Source: Bradyrhizobium embrapense (GTDB taxonomy: Bacteria; Pseudomonadota; Alphaproteobacteria; Rhizobiales; Xanthobacteraceae). Taken from it: 64,000 nt of DNA. Location of the stretch: NCBI RefSeq assembly GCF_001189235.2, contig NZ_LFIP02000001.1:248001-312000 (forward strand). Reading direction: 5' to 3'. Positions 33,946-42,325 of the stretch are shown one piece after another; the stretch's first letter is position 1, and every line of letters starts with the position of its first letter. A program made the position numbers and the translations under genes. The notes beneath the pieces were generated by a model that saw nothing but the letters and a program-made list of their open reading frames with translations, made no database searches and was not told the DNA's origin.

Positions 33946-34992
33946 TCACGGAAACAGCGCGATCTGCTCCAGTCCGGTGGTTTCGGGCAGGCCGAACATC
34001 AGGTTCATGTTCTGGATCGCCTGTCCGGCCGAACCCTTCACGAGATTATCGAGCGTCGAGAGCACGATGGCGCGGTTCGTGATCCGGTCGGCGACGACGC
34101 CGATCTGAACATAATTCGAACCGCGTACGTTCTGCGTCTGTGGCAGCACGCCCTTCTTCGTCACATAGACGAACGGCTCATTGGCGTAGGCCCTTTCCAG
34201 CTCGGCGCGCAAATCGTCCGGCGTAGCCCCGTTGAGCTTGACATAGGATGTGCAGAACTCACCCCGCGCCATCGGAATGAGATGCGGGGTGAAGTTCACC
34301 GTCACAGGAGAGCCAGCGGCTGCGCCGATTTCCTGCTCGATCTCCGCCGAGTGTCGATGGCTTCCGATCGCATAGGGCGACAACCCTTCGCCGGCCTCGC
34401 TGAATAGCGTGTTCTGCTTCAGTCCGCGTCCGGCGCCGGTGACGCCCGACTTTGCGTCGATGATGATGTCGTCGACGTCAATCAGCTTTGCCTTCGCCAG
34501 CGGAACAAGCGCCAGCAGCACCGCCGTCGGATAGCAGCCGGGACACGCCACCAGCCGCGCGGCCGTGACCTTCTCCCGGTAGAGTTCGGTCAGCCCATAG
34601 ACGGCCTCGTCCTGCAATTCGAGCGCCCGGTGCTCATGGCCGTACCATTGCGCGTAGCTGTCCTTGTCGCGCAGCCGGAAATCCGCGGACATATCGAGGA
34701 TCTTGATTCCGGGATTGGCGTTCAGCACCGCGGCGATGATCTCTTGCGTCGTCCCGTGCGGCAGTCCGCAGAACACGGCATCGAGCCGGGTCCAGTCGAC
34801 CTTTTCCCATTCCACGAGTTTTGGCAGGTCGAGCATGAAGAAGTGAGGAAACACCTCGCTCATCGCCTTGCCGGCATGGGTGTTGGCGGTAAGCGCGGTG
34901 ATTTCGGCATTCGGGTGCCGCGCCAGCAGACGCACCGCGTCGGCGCCGGTGTAGCCGGACGCGCCCAAGATTCCGATATTCTTCTTCGTCAT
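33946..34992 (-). CDS. argC: N-acetyl-gamma-glutamyl-phosphate reductase, type 1 (long)
   Basis: A 348-residue ArgC of the common long type: GILGASGYTGADAVRLL (Rossmann start), FCGLPHGTTQEI, catalytic Cys153 in ACPGCYPTA, SGVTGAGRGLKQN, and the closing DNLVKGSAGQAIQNMNLMFG. It performs the same reaction as the neighbouring type 2 protein. Its ATG overlaps the paiB stop by one base (TAATG), so it is translationally coupled to paiB, which itself sits behind an Arg-rich leader peptide. Confidence 0.93.
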   Translation of the reverse strand: MTKKNIGILGASGYTGADAVRLLARHPNAEITALTANTHAGKAMSEVFPHFFMLDLPKLVEWEKVDWTRLDAVFCGLPHGTTQEIIAAVLNANPGIKILDMSADFRLRDKDSYAQWYGHEHRALELQDEAVYGLTELYREKVTAARLVACPGCYPTAVLLALVPLAKAKLIDVDDIIIDAKSGVTGAGRGLKQNTLFSEAGEGLSPYAIGSHRHSAEIEQEIGAAAGSPVTVNFTPHLIPMARGEFCTSYVKLNGATPDDLRAELERAYANEPFVYVTKKGVLPQTQNVRGSNYVQIGVVADRITNRAIVLSTLDNLVKGSAGQAIQNMNLMFGLPETTGLEQIALFP

Positions 34993-35663
34993 TACTCGCT
35001 CCCCGGAAGCGTCGTCATCTCGGCCTGTGTCGTTGCGAAAGCCTGCGGGCGCACCTCGCGCATCAAGGCCGCGATGTCCCGGGCACCGGCTTCGGCCTGC
35101 AATGCGAGCGTGTTGCCGACCGCCGCGAAATCGATTTCAGACTTGTGCTGGTTCAGCTTGAAGCTGCCCTCCACCTCTTCCACCGTCATCTCGAGACCGA
35201 CGATGGCCCTCTTCATTGCTTCCAGCCGCGCGGCGGTCATCTTGCCCGACACCCACGGCTTTTTCGGCAGCAGCCGCTCCTCGAACTTGGCGCTCAGTGT
35301 GTCGATCTGAACGGCAAGCTCGTCATCCGACAAGGTCCGCACCGGCCCGGTCAGATGCACCGCCTGATAGAGCCAGGTCGGTACCTGATCGGGTGACACG
35401 TACCAGTCCGGCGAAACATAGGCGTCGGCGCCGGTGACGGCCAGCAGCCAGGACGAGCCACCCGCCAGCTTTACCAGCGGATTGTGACGAGCAACATGAA
35501 ACAGCGCCCGCGGCGTGCCGTCGGCGGCGAAAGTCAAATAGAACGGCAGCGCGGAAGCGATCGGCTTGGCACCGTCCCACGCGCAGGCAACGCCGAAACC
35601 GCGCGCTTCCGCGAACGCAAGGCTCGCGGCACGGTCGGGCTTGAAAGGCGGTGGCGTATACAT
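34992..35663 (-). CDS. FMN-binding PaiB-like regulator
   Basis: A 223-residue protein of the PaiB/FMN-binding negative transcriptional regulator family. Family marks are MYTPPPFKPDR at the start, a split-barrel FMN-binding region with HVARHNPL, ADAYVSPDWY, and VEGSFKLNQHKSE with the conserved Asn-Gln-His-Lys. In Bacillus PaiB partners with the PaiA acetyltransferase in protease control; no PaiA gene is seen here, and coupling to argC is unusual. AGGAG (35673-35677) 9 nt before the ATG can be hidden in a small hairpin. Confidence 0.88.
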   Translation of the reverse strand: MYTPPPFKPDRAASLAFAEARGFGVACAWDGAKPIASALPFYLTFAADGTPRALFHVARHNPLVKLAGGSSWLLAVTGADAYVSPDWYVSPDQVPTWLYQAVHLTGPVRTLSDDELAVQIDTLSAKFEERLLPKKPWVSGKMTAARLEAMKRAIVGLEMTVEEVEGSFKLNQHKSEIDFAAVGNTLALQAEAGARDIAALMREVRPQAFATTQAEMTTLPGSE

Positions 35664-35672
35664 GGTCGAAAA

Positions 35673-35691
35673 CTCCTGCGTGACGAAGGAG
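35673..35691 (-). promoter_or_regulatory. Hairpin sequestering the paiB ribosome-binding site
   Basis: On the minus strand, CTCCT (35687-35691) pairs with the Shine-Dalgarno AGGAG (35673-35677) across a 9-nt loop. A second CTCCT at 35720-35724 is an alternative partner. This suggests control at translation initiation downstream of the Arg leader. Confidence 0.5.
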
Positions 35692-35759
35692 CCGCCAGAT
35701 CGAACCGCGTGTCTTTTTCAGGAGAGCGCCGCGGGATCAGGTCCGGCGGCAGAGGCGTC

Positions 35760-35834
35760 TTAAACGCGAGCGACCGCCCAAACCGCGAGAATGCGGCGGC
35801 GGCGGGCGATGATGATGGTCGCTGCGTTGATCAT
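35760..35834 (-). CDS. Arg/Ile-rich leaderless leader peptide of paiB-argC
   Basis: A 24-codon frame MINAAT-III-A-RRRR-ILAVWAVARV containing three consecutive ATC (Ile) codons and four consecutive CGC (Arg) codons. Its ATG is 7 nt downstream of a good -10 box, so the mRNA is predicted to begin at the start codon, and no Shine-Dalgarno sequence exists. It precedes paiB by 96 bp and argC as second gene. A run of Arg codons upstream of an arginine biosynthetic gene fits a ribosome-mediated attenuator sensing arginyl-tRNA; a U-rich terminator is not visible. Confidence 0.65.
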   Translation of the reverse strand: MINAATIIIARRRRILAVWAVARV

Positions 35835-35841
35835 GGGCGCG

Positions 35842-35870
35842 GCTATAAGGCCGCGCCCGTTTTGCGTCAA
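35842..35870 (-). promoter_or_regulatory. Sigma-70-type promoter of the paiB-argC leader
   Basis: On the minus strand TTGACG (35865-35870) and TATAGC (35842-35847) are separated by exactly 17 bp, with the leader ATG 7 nt further. The -10 region lies inside a 9-bp GC-rich inverted repeat (GGGCGCGGC/GCCGCGCCC). Confidence 0.65.
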
Positions 35871-35880
35871 GGAAAACCGT

Positions 35881-36861
35881 TCAGATCGCCGGATTCCACG
35901 GTGCCGGCACGACGCGGTAGCCGCTGCCGTCCTTGACCACATTGCCGAGGCCCGGGAACGGATAGTGGAAGCCCTGCACCTGGAGCCGCTCCGCGACCAC
36001 CATGTCGTAAATCCGCCGCCGGGTCTTCTCGGCCACGTCGCCGTCCTGGTCGAAGAATGCATGCCAGCCGGGATTGGCCGCAAACAGGTTCGGATTGTTG
36101 GTGACGTCGGACTGGATGAAGACCTTGTCCGGACCCGAGACCAGCACATAGGAGGTATGGCCCGGCGTGTGGCCGACGGTCTCGACCGAGGTCAGGCCCG
36201 GCGCGATCTCCTTGCCCCATTCATAGGGCGTGACCTTCTTCTTCAGGCCGGCCTCGAAGATGTTGCGGTTGTTCTTGAACAGGCCCGCCATGCGGCCGGC
36301 CGGCGCGCGGCTCATCTCGCCGTCGTCCATCCAGAACTTCCATTCGGTCGCCGGCACCAGCACTTCGGCATTCGGGAATGCCGGCGTGCCCTCGGCCGTC
36401 AGCAGACCGTTCACGTGGTCGCCGTGGAAGTGCGAGATCACGACCATGTCGACAGCCTTGGGATCGAAGCCGGCTGCGACGAAATTGTCGGCGAACAGGC
36501 CGTTGGCGCCCTTGCTGCTGGCCTTCGCCAGCGCGCCATTGCCGGTGTCGATCACGACCAGCTTGCCGCCGGTGTTGAGCACCAGCGGTGCGAACCAGAT
36601 CGTCACCATGTCGCGCGGCATGAACGCCTTCTCCAGCGCCGCGTTCACCTCGTCGCGTTTCGCATTCGGGATGAAGCCGTCTTCCAGCTTGAAGACGTTC
36701 TTGCCGTCGGACACCACGGTGACGAGGATGTCGCCGACCTTGTAGCGATAGAAGCTCGGCGCCTGCTTGTCGGCTGCGGGCGCCGCGGCGGCTGCAGGAA
36801 CGGCTGAAAGCAACGGTGCGGCGGCAATGCCGGCCAGAGCGTGACGTCGTGTCAATTCCAT
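35881..36861 (-). CDS. Exported metallo-beta-lactamase-fold hydrolase
   Basis: A 326-residue protein with an N-terminal export signal of twin-Arg character (ELTRRHALAGIAAAPLL). The MBL fold is shown by VVISHFHGDHVNG (HxHxDH zinc motif), the downstream VGHTPGHTSYVL (His) and SDVTNNP (bridging Asp). Members of this exported group include lactonases, sulfatases and quinone-related hydrolases; the substrate cannot be told. It lies directly upstream of the paiB-argC leader on the same strand, but the promoter at 35842-35870 separates them. Confidence 0.85.
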   Translation of the reverse strand: MELTRRHALAGIAAAPLLSAVPAAAAAPAADKQAPSFYRYKVGDILVTVVSDGKNVFKLEDGFIPNAKRDEVNAALEKAFMPRDMVTIWFAPLVLNTGGKLVVIDTGNGALAKASSKGANGLFADNFVAAGFDPKAVDMVVISHFHGDHVNGLLTAEGTPAFPNAEVLVPATEWKFWMDDGEMSRAPAGRMAGLFKNNRNIFEAGLKKKVTPYEWGKEIAPGLTSVETVGHTPGHTSYVLVSGPDKVFIQSDVTNNPNLFAANPGWHAFFDQDGDVAEKTRRRIYDMVVAERLQVQGFHYPFPGLGNVVKDGSGYRVVPAPWNPAI

Positions 36862-37008
36862 GTGGTGTCCTCCCAGTGAAACGGCGCCCGGTGAATTCGC
36901 GTTTGGTGGGCGAGGTTGTATCAGCGTTTCGATGCGCGTGCGATGACGACGGCGCTAGCAGTTGTCTTCCCGCCTAACCCCTGCCCTAAAGCGTTATTCC
37001 GCGCGGCC

Positions 37009-37539
37009 CTACGCCGCCCGCCACATCCACTCGATGCCTTGCCCGATCACGTCGCCGAACAGCAGCAGCGCTGCCGACCAGACCAGGGCGGAGACGAAAT
37101 TGGCGATCTGGAATTGCCAGTACGACATCTCGAAAATGCCGGCTGCAAGCGGCACCGAGGCGCGCAGCGGGCCGAAGAAGCGGCCGATGAAGATGCTCGG
37201 CACACCCCATCTCTTCACGAAAGCCTCGCCGCGCGGCAGGATCTCGGGATAGCGCGACAGCGGCCACATCTGCGCGACGTGCTCCTTGTAGCGATAGCCG
37301 AACCAGTAGGAGACCCAGTCGCCGAGCGCGGCGCCGACGCCGCCGGCGATCCAGATCGGCCAGAAGTTGATCCCGCTGACGCCGATCAGGGCGCCGATCG
37401 CGACCAGCGCGCCCCAGGCGGGCACCAGCAACGAGATGAAGGCGAGCGATTCTGCGAACGCCAGCAGCAGGACGATCGGAGCGGCCCAGGCCTGATGATG
37501 GCGCACGAATTCGGCCAAGGCCTGCGCAAGCTCTTCCAT
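37009..37539 (-). CDS. DedA family membrane protein
   Basis: A 176-residue inner-membrane protein with the DedA/VTT fold: a re-entrant region FAESLAFISLLVPAWG, GGVGAALGDWVSYWFGYRY, the FIGRFFGPLRASVPLAAGI motif with conserved Arg and Pro, and a final pair of helices. DedA proteins are implicated in undecaprenyl-phosphate and phospholipid recycling and envelope homeostasis. Length is at the short end of the family. Confidence 0.9.
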   Translation of the reverse strand: MEELAQALAEFVRHHQAWAAPIVLLLAFAESLAFISLLVPAWGALVAIGALIGVSGINFWPIWIAGGVGAALGDWVSYWFGYRYKEHVAQMWPLSRYPEILPRGEAFVKRWGVPSIFIGRFFGPLRASVPLAAGIFEMSYWQFQIANFVSALVWSAALLLFGDVIGQGIEWMWRAA

Positions 37540-37726
37540 CTCGTCGTGTGCCTTCCCGCTCCGTTGAACCTCGAATGAACCTTTCTAGCCGCACGCAGCC
37601 TAAGAACAGGTAAGCCGGCCCATTGCGTGACATCAAGTCACAAAGGCGGGGATCAAACGTGATTTCCCGTAAGGCCCCCGCGGTCGGGGCTGGCTCGCAT
37701 ATCCCTCACAAAAAAGGAATCACTTG

Positions 37727-38095
37727 ATGATCGGGTCACTGATGATGTGCGTCGGCGTGCTCGTCTTGCTGTTCGGAATGCTCGCGGGCATCGCCATGGG
37801 TATCCAGCACGACTTCACGTTGGGGCCGGCGCATGCGCATCTCAATCTCGTCGGCGGCGTGCTGCTGTTCCTGTTCGGGCTCTACTACCGGCTGGTGCCG
37901 GCCGCGGGAAGCATGCTGCTCGCCAAGGTCCAGGGCTGGCTGCATATCGTCGGTGGCGTCTTGTTTCCGGCCGGTGTGGCCGCCGTGCTGTTGAAGGGAC
38001 CCTCATTCGAGGCCGCGCCGATCGTCGGATCGCTGATGGTGGTGGCCGCCATGGCCCTGTTCACGGTCATTGTATTCCGCACCTCGCGGGCGTAA
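37727..38095 (+). CDS. Four-helix membrane protein with HAHLNLVGG motif
   Basis: A 122-residue protein with four hydrophobic helices. Helix 2 carries LGPAHAHLNLVGGVLLFLFG, with two His on one face; helix 3 has a further His (VQGWLHIVGG). This resembles short stand-alone proteins related to heme-copper oxidase subunit I / NnrS-type His-bearing helices, so heme or metal binding is conceivable (inference). AAGGA precedes the ATG at 37727; a TTG one codon earlier is possible. It lies upstream of parE on the same strand but is probably independent. Confidence 0.65.
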   Translation: MIGSLMMCVGVLVLLFGMLAGIAMGIQHDFTLGPAHAHLNLVGGVLLFLFGLYYRLVPAAGSMLLAKVQGWLHIVGGVLFPAGVAAVLLKGPSFEAAPIVGSLMVVAAMALFTVIVFRTSRA

Positions 38096-38222
38096 TCGCG
38101 GGCTCCTATCTACACAGGCGGCTGGGCCTGGAGGCGCGGCCGCCCCCATTTGGCAGCCCATCCGTGGCATAGTCAGAGCAACCGATTCGCTGCGCCCAGA
38201 TCGGCGCATCACTTGAAGAACC

Positions 38223-40283
38223 ATGTCCAAGCCACTGAAATCGAACGCAAAAAGCAAATCTGCCGACGACCTGTTCGGAGCCCCGGAGCCGAAGGGACGA
38301 GCCCCGGCGAAGGCTGCCTCGCGACCCGCTGGAGGCGCCGAAGCCGGCTATACGGCGGCTGACATCGAGGTGCTGGAAGGGCTGGAACCGGTCCGCCGGC
38401 GGCCCGGCATGTATATCGGCGGTACCGACGAGAAGGCGCTACACCACCTGTTCGCCGAGGTGATCGACAACTGCATGGACGAGGCGCTCGCCGGCCACGC
38501 CACCTTCATCGACGTGGAGCTCACCGCCGACGGCTTCCTAACCGTGACCGACAATGGCCGCGGCATTCCGGTCGATCCGCATCCGAAATTTCCGAAGAAG
38601 TCGGCGCTCGAAGTCATCATGTGCACGCTGCATTCGGGCGGCAAGTTCGACTCCAAGGTCTACGAGACCTCGGGCGGTCTGCACGGCGTCGGCGTCTCCG
38701 TCGTCAACGCCCTCTCCTCACGGCTCGAGGTCGAGGTTGCGCGCAGCGGGCAGCTGCATCGCATGACGTTTGAGCGCGGCCATCCCAAGGGCAAGCTCGA
38801 AGACCTCGGCAAGGTCAACAACCGCCGCGGCACGCGGATCCGGTTCAAGCCGGACACCGACATTTTCGGCGCCAAGGCGGCCTTCAAGCCGCAGCGTCTG
38901 TTCAAGATGACGCGCTCAAAGGCCTATCTGTTCGGCGGCGTCGAGATTCGCTGGCATTGCGACCAGGAGTTGTTGAAGGGCGTCGAAGACGTCCCGGCCG
39001 AAGCCAAATTCCACTTCCCCGGCGGCTTGAAGGACTATCTCGCCGCGGCGATCCACGCCGACACGCTGGTGCATCAGGACATCTTCTCCGGCAAATCCGG
39101 CCGCAGCGGCGCGCATGGCGCCTGCGAATGGGCGGTGGCCTGGACGGCCGATGCCGACGGCTTCCTGTCGTCCTACACCAACACGGTGCCGACACCCGAT
39201 GGCGGCACGCATGAATCGGGGCTGCGCAGCGCACTGCTGCGCGGCCTGAAGGATCACGCCGAGCGCGCCGGTCAGGGCAAGCGCGCGGCCTCGATCACTT
39301 CGGAAGACGTGATGGTGGGCGCGGCCGTGATGCTCTCGGTGTTCGTGCGCGAGCCTGAATTCCAGGGCCAAACCAAGGACCGCCTCGCCACCGCCGAAGC
39401 GCAGCGCATCGTCGAACAGGCGATGAAGGATCCGTTCGACCACTGGCTGTCGGGCAATCCGAACCAGGCCAACCGGCTGCTCGACTTCGTGATCGATCGC
39501 GCCGAGGAACGGCTGCGCCGTCGCCAGGAGAAGGAAACCGCGCGCAAGACCGCCGGCAAGAAGCTGCGCCTTCCCGGCAAGCTCGCGGATTGCTCCGACG
39601 CCGGCACCGAAGGCTCCGAACTGTTCATCGTCGAAGGCGACTCGGCCGGCGGCAGCGCCAAGCAGGCGCGCGATCGCAAGACGCAGGCCGTTCTGCCGCT
39701 GCGCGGCAAGATCCTCAACGTCGCCTCCGCCGGCAAGGACAAGCTGACCGCCAACGCGCAGCTCTCCGATCTCGTGCAGGCGATCGGCTGCGGTACGCTC
39801 GCGCACTACCGCGAAGAGGATCTGCGCTATCAGCGCATCATCATCATGACCGACGCCGACGTCGACGGCGCGCACATCGCATCGCTCCTGATCACCTTCT
39901 TCTACCGGCAGATGCCGCGGCTGATCGACGAGGGACATCTCTATCTGGCAGTGCCGCCGCTCTACAAATTGAAGCACGGCACCAAGTCGGTCTACGCGCG
40001 CGACGACGCGCACAAGGAAGAGCTGCTCAAGAGCGAATTCAACGCCAACGCCAAGGTCGAGGTGAATCGCTTCAAAGGCCTCGGCGAGATGATGCCGGCG
40101 CAGCTCAAGGAGACCACGATGGATCCGGCCAAGCGCACGCTGCTGCGGGTGGTGCTGCTTGCCGACGATCGTGAAGGCACCGCCGACTCGGTCGAACGGC
40201 TGATGGGCACGAAAGCGGAAGCCCGCTTTGCCTTCATCTCCGACAAGGCCGAATTCGCGAGTGACGACCTGCTCGACGTCTGA
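38223..40283 (+). CDS. parE: DNA topoisomerase IV subunit B
   Basis: A 686-residue type IIA topoisomerase ATPase subunit that with ParC decatenates daughter chromosomes. A Lys/Ala-rich 40-residue N-terminal tail precedes the GHKL ATPase domain (RRRPGMYIGGTDEKALHHL, EVIDNCMDEA, TDNGRGIPVD, GGLHGVGVSVVNAL), the transducer domain, and the TOPRIM domain (LFIVEGDSAGGSAKQARDRK, MTDADVDGAHI). The end RFAFISD region is typical. ParE rather than GyrB is inferred from length (GyrB is about 800) and the TOPRIM spacing. A strong terminator follows. Confidence 0.95.
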   Translation: MSKPLKSNAKSKSADDLFGAPEPKGRAPAKAASRPAGGAEAGYTAADIEVLEGLEPVRRRPGMYIGGTDEKALHHLFAEVIDNCMDEALAGHATFIDVELTADGFLTVTDNGRGIPVDPHPKFPKKSALEVIMCTLHSGGKFDSKVYETSGGLHGVGVSVVNALSSRLEVEVARSGQLHRMTFERGHPKGKLEDLGKVNNRRGTRIRFKPDTDIFGAKAAFKPQRLFKMTRSKAYLFGGVEIRWHCDQELLKGVEDVPAEAKFHFPGGLKDYLAAAIHADTLVHQDIFSGKSGRSGAHGACEWAVAWTADADGFLSSYTNTVPTPDGGTHESGLRSALLRGLKDHAERAGQGKRAASITSEDVMVGAAVMLSVFVREPEFQGQTKDRLATAEAQRIVEQAMKDPFDHWLSGNPNQANRLLDFVIDRAEERLRRRQEKETARKTAGKKLRLPGKLADCSDAGTEGSELFIVEGDSAGGSAKQARDRKTQAVLPLRGKILNVASAGKDKLTANAQLSDLVQAIGCGTLAHYREEDLRYQRIIIMTDADVDGAHIASLLITFFYRQMPRLIDEGHLYLAVPPLYKLKHGTKSVYARDDAHKEELLKSEFNANAKVEVNRFKGLGEMMPAQLKETTMDPAKRTLLRVVLLADDREGTADSVERLMGTKAEARFAFISDKAEFASDDLLDV

Positions 40284-40312
40284 GGCCAACCGACTGATTT
40301 GAAATGGTTTTC

Positions 40313-40343
40313 CGGCCGCCCACCGATCGGGGCGGCCGTTTTC
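40313..40343 (+). terminator. Rho-independent terminator of parE
   Basis: CGGCCGCCC (40313-40321) pairs with GGGCGGCCG (40330-40338) across an 8-nt loop, followed by TTTTC. Confidence 0.75.
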
Positions 40344-40510
40344 ATTCGCGCTTTCGGAGCGTGCCTGCGGTTTCGTTTTCGGGCGGTTGTGTCTCACCCG
40401 CAACAGCATTTCCGGCGGGACCACGTATAGTCCGAGCATGAATTTCGGGAATCGGTGCCACCGCGCCCCAGTCAGCGACCCGATCGAACGCTAAAGTCGA
40501 GGATTTGGAA

Positions 40511-41302
40511 ATGAAGAAGATTTTGCTCGCTCTGACCGCGGTTGCTGCGATGACGGGTTCCGCGTCGGCGGCCGATCTGGCCGCCCGACCCTACACCAAG
40601 GCGCCGGCCCCGATCGCGGTGGCGCCGAGCTGGACCGGCTTCTACATCTTCGGCGGCGGCGGCGGTGGCGTCTGGGACGCTGATACCGGCACCCAGTCGA
40701 CCGCCACGGGCGCACCGATCCTCGGTTTCAACCAGCGCCAGGGTGGTGACGGCTGGTTCGGCACCGTCGGCGCCGGTTACGACTGGCAGACCGCCAACAG
40801 CTGGGTCATCGGCGTGTTCGCCGACGGTCAGTTCGGCAGCCTGAAGGGTACGATCCAGGATCAAACGGCGTTCCTCGCCGGCAACATCAAGAACGACTAC
40901 AGCTGGGCTGCCGGTGCGCGCCTCGGTTACCTGGTCGCTCCGAACGTCCTGTCCTATGTCAACGCCGGTTATTCCGACGCGCACTGGAAGGGCACCACGC
41001 TGTTCAACACCGCGTCCGCGCTTCCCTCTGGCCTGCACACCAACGACTTCGATCGCGGCGGCTGGTTCGTCGGCGGCGGCGTCGAGAACAACCTGAACAT
41101 CTTCGGCATCACGGCGCCGGGCTGGTTCATGAAGACCGAATACCGCGCTGCCTACTACGACAAGAAGAGCATCTCGGAGCGGGTCGACGGCACCAACGCG
41201 CTGGCCGGCACGGACATCACCTTCAAGCCGCTGGTCCAGACCATCAGCACCTCGCTGGTCTACCGCTTCAACTGGACCGGTCCGGTTGTTGCCAAGTACT
41301 GA
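40511..41302 (+). CDS. Outer-membrane beta-barrel protein (Omp25/Omp31 type)
   Basis: A 263-residue protein with a signal peptide (KKILLALTAVAAMTGSASAA) and mature start ADLAARPYTKAPAP, the typical N-terminus of Bradyrhizobium and Rhodopseudomonas outer-membrane proteins. An eight-stranded barrel follows with alternating aromatic strands and a C-terminal SLVYRFNWTGPVVAKY whose end supplies the BAM-recognition aromatic. GAGG at 40499-40502 supports the ATG at 40511. A -10-like TATAGT at 40426 could drive it. A paralogue with the same N-terminus is encoded convergently 1 kb away. Confidence 0.9.
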   Translation: MKKILLALTAVAAMTGSASAADLAARPYTKAPAPIAVAPSWTGFYIFGGGGGGVWDADTGTQSTATGAPILGFNQRQGGDGWFGTVGAGYDWQTANSWVIGVFADGQFGSLKGTIQDQTAFLAGNIKNDYSWAAGARLGYLVAPNVLSYVNAGYSDAHWKGTTLFNTASALPSGLHTNDFDRGGWFVGGGVENNLNIFGITAPGWFMKTEYRAAYYDKKSISERVDGTNALAGTDITFKPLVQTISTSLVYRFNWTGPVVAKY

Positions 41303-41335
41303 GCTGCGCACTGATCTCTGCTGATCAAGCAGACT

Positions 41336-41366
41336 AAAAGCCCCGGCATCGTCCGGGGCTTTTTTG
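41336..41366 (+). terminator. Rho-independent terminator of the omp gene
   Basis: AAAAGCCCCGG pairs with CCGGGGCTTTT, followed by more T; a strong, canonical terminator. Confidence 0.85.
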
Positions 41367-41498
41367 TTGCCCGCTGGCTTCGGGAACCGTCCCGCGCGCG
41401 CCGGCCTATGCAGAGCCGCCCGGCCCCGCCCGATCTGGTCAGCGCTGTGGCGATCAGGCACTCTCGCGACCGGATTCAAACCACAGCGGACAACAACA

Positions 41499-42269
41499 AT
41501 GAGAAACGGACAGTTTGATCTCTCGGGCAGGGTCGCGATCGTCACCGGCGGCAATGGCGGCATCGGGCTCGGCATGGCGCGCGGCCTCGCGGACGCCGGC
41601 GCGGCGGTTGCCGTGGTCGGCCGCAACGATGCGAAATCGAAGGCCGCCGTCGAGGATCTCGGCAAGCGCGGCGTCAAGGCGATTGCGGTCGCCACCGACG
41701 TGACCGACAAGGCCGCCATCGCGGCGATGGTCGAGCGCGTCGTCGGCGAGCTCGGCCGGATCGACATCCTCGTCAACAATGCCGGCATGAGCATCCGCAA
41801 AGCCCCGCACGAGCTCGAGCTCGACGAGTGGAGCCGCGTGATCGATACCAACCTCACCAGCGCCTTCCTGTGCTCGAAGGCGGCCTATCCGGCGCTCAAG
41901 GCCTCGGGCCACGGCAAGATCATCAATATCGGCTCGATGATGTCCATCTTCGGCGCGAGCTTCGCTGCGGCCTATGCCGCGAGCAAGGGCGGCATCGTGC
42001 AGTACACCCGCGCCTGCGCCAACGCCTGGGCCCCCGACAACATCCAGGTCAACGCCATCCTTCCCGGCTGGATCGACACCGATCTGACCAAGGGCGCGCG
42101 CCAGCAGGTCGCCGGGCTGCACGAGCGCGTGCTCGCGCGCACGCCGGCGGCCCGCTGGGGCACCATCGACGACTTCTCGGGGATCGCCGTGTTCCTGGCC
42201 TCGCCGGCATCGGACTTCGTTACCGGCACCGCGATCCCGGTCGATGGCGGCTATTCGGTGATGGTCTGA
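41499..42269 (+). CDS. Short-chain dehydrogenase/reductase
   Basis: A 256-residue classical SDR with VTGGNGGIGLGMA (cofactor loop), VVGRN (Arg after strand 2, suggesting NADP), NNAGMS, the catalytic Ser and YAASKGG, and LPGWIDTDL. It resembles gluconate 5-dehydrogenase / 2-deoxygluconate 3-dehydrogenase-like SDRs (FDLSGRVAIVTGG start), but substrate is uncertain. It is a lone gene flanked by two paralogous outer-membrane proteins, with hairpins on both sides. Confidence 0.88.
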   Translation: MRNGQFDLSGRVAIVTGGNGGIGLGMARGLADAGAAVAVVGRNDAKSKAAVEDLGKRGVKAIAVATDVTDKAAIAAMVERVVGELGRIDILVNNAGMSIRKAPHELELDEWSRVIDTNLTSAFLCSKAAYPALKASGHGKIINIGSMMSIFGASFAAAYAASKGGIVQYTRACANAWAPDNIQVNAILPGWIDTDLTKGARQQVAGLHERVLARTPAARWGTIDDFSGIAVFLASPASDFVTGTAIPVDGGYSVMV

Positions 42270-42274
42270 AACAC

Positions 42275-42300
42275 AGGAGCCCCGGCAAGCCGGGGCTCCT
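42275..42300. terminator. Terminator-like hairpin
   Basis: AGGAGCCCCGGC pairs perfectly with GCCGGGGCTCCT across 2 nt (effective loop 4). It separates the convergent SDR and omp genes; no U-tract, so the mechanism is uncertain. Confidence 0.5.
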
Positions 42301-42325
42301 GCGTCCTGTTCGCCTCAGTGCAAAT

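Noticed and set aside
38916..40439. A 507-codon minus-strand frame opposite parE
   Set aside because: Shadow of parE; it also runs through the parE terminator.
40426..40494. A third possible leaderless peptide (TATAGT then ATG, 18 codons) before the omp gene
   Set aside because: The -35 region is poor, the peptide has no amino acid bias, and the downstream gene is an outer-membrane protein; more likely just the omp promoter.
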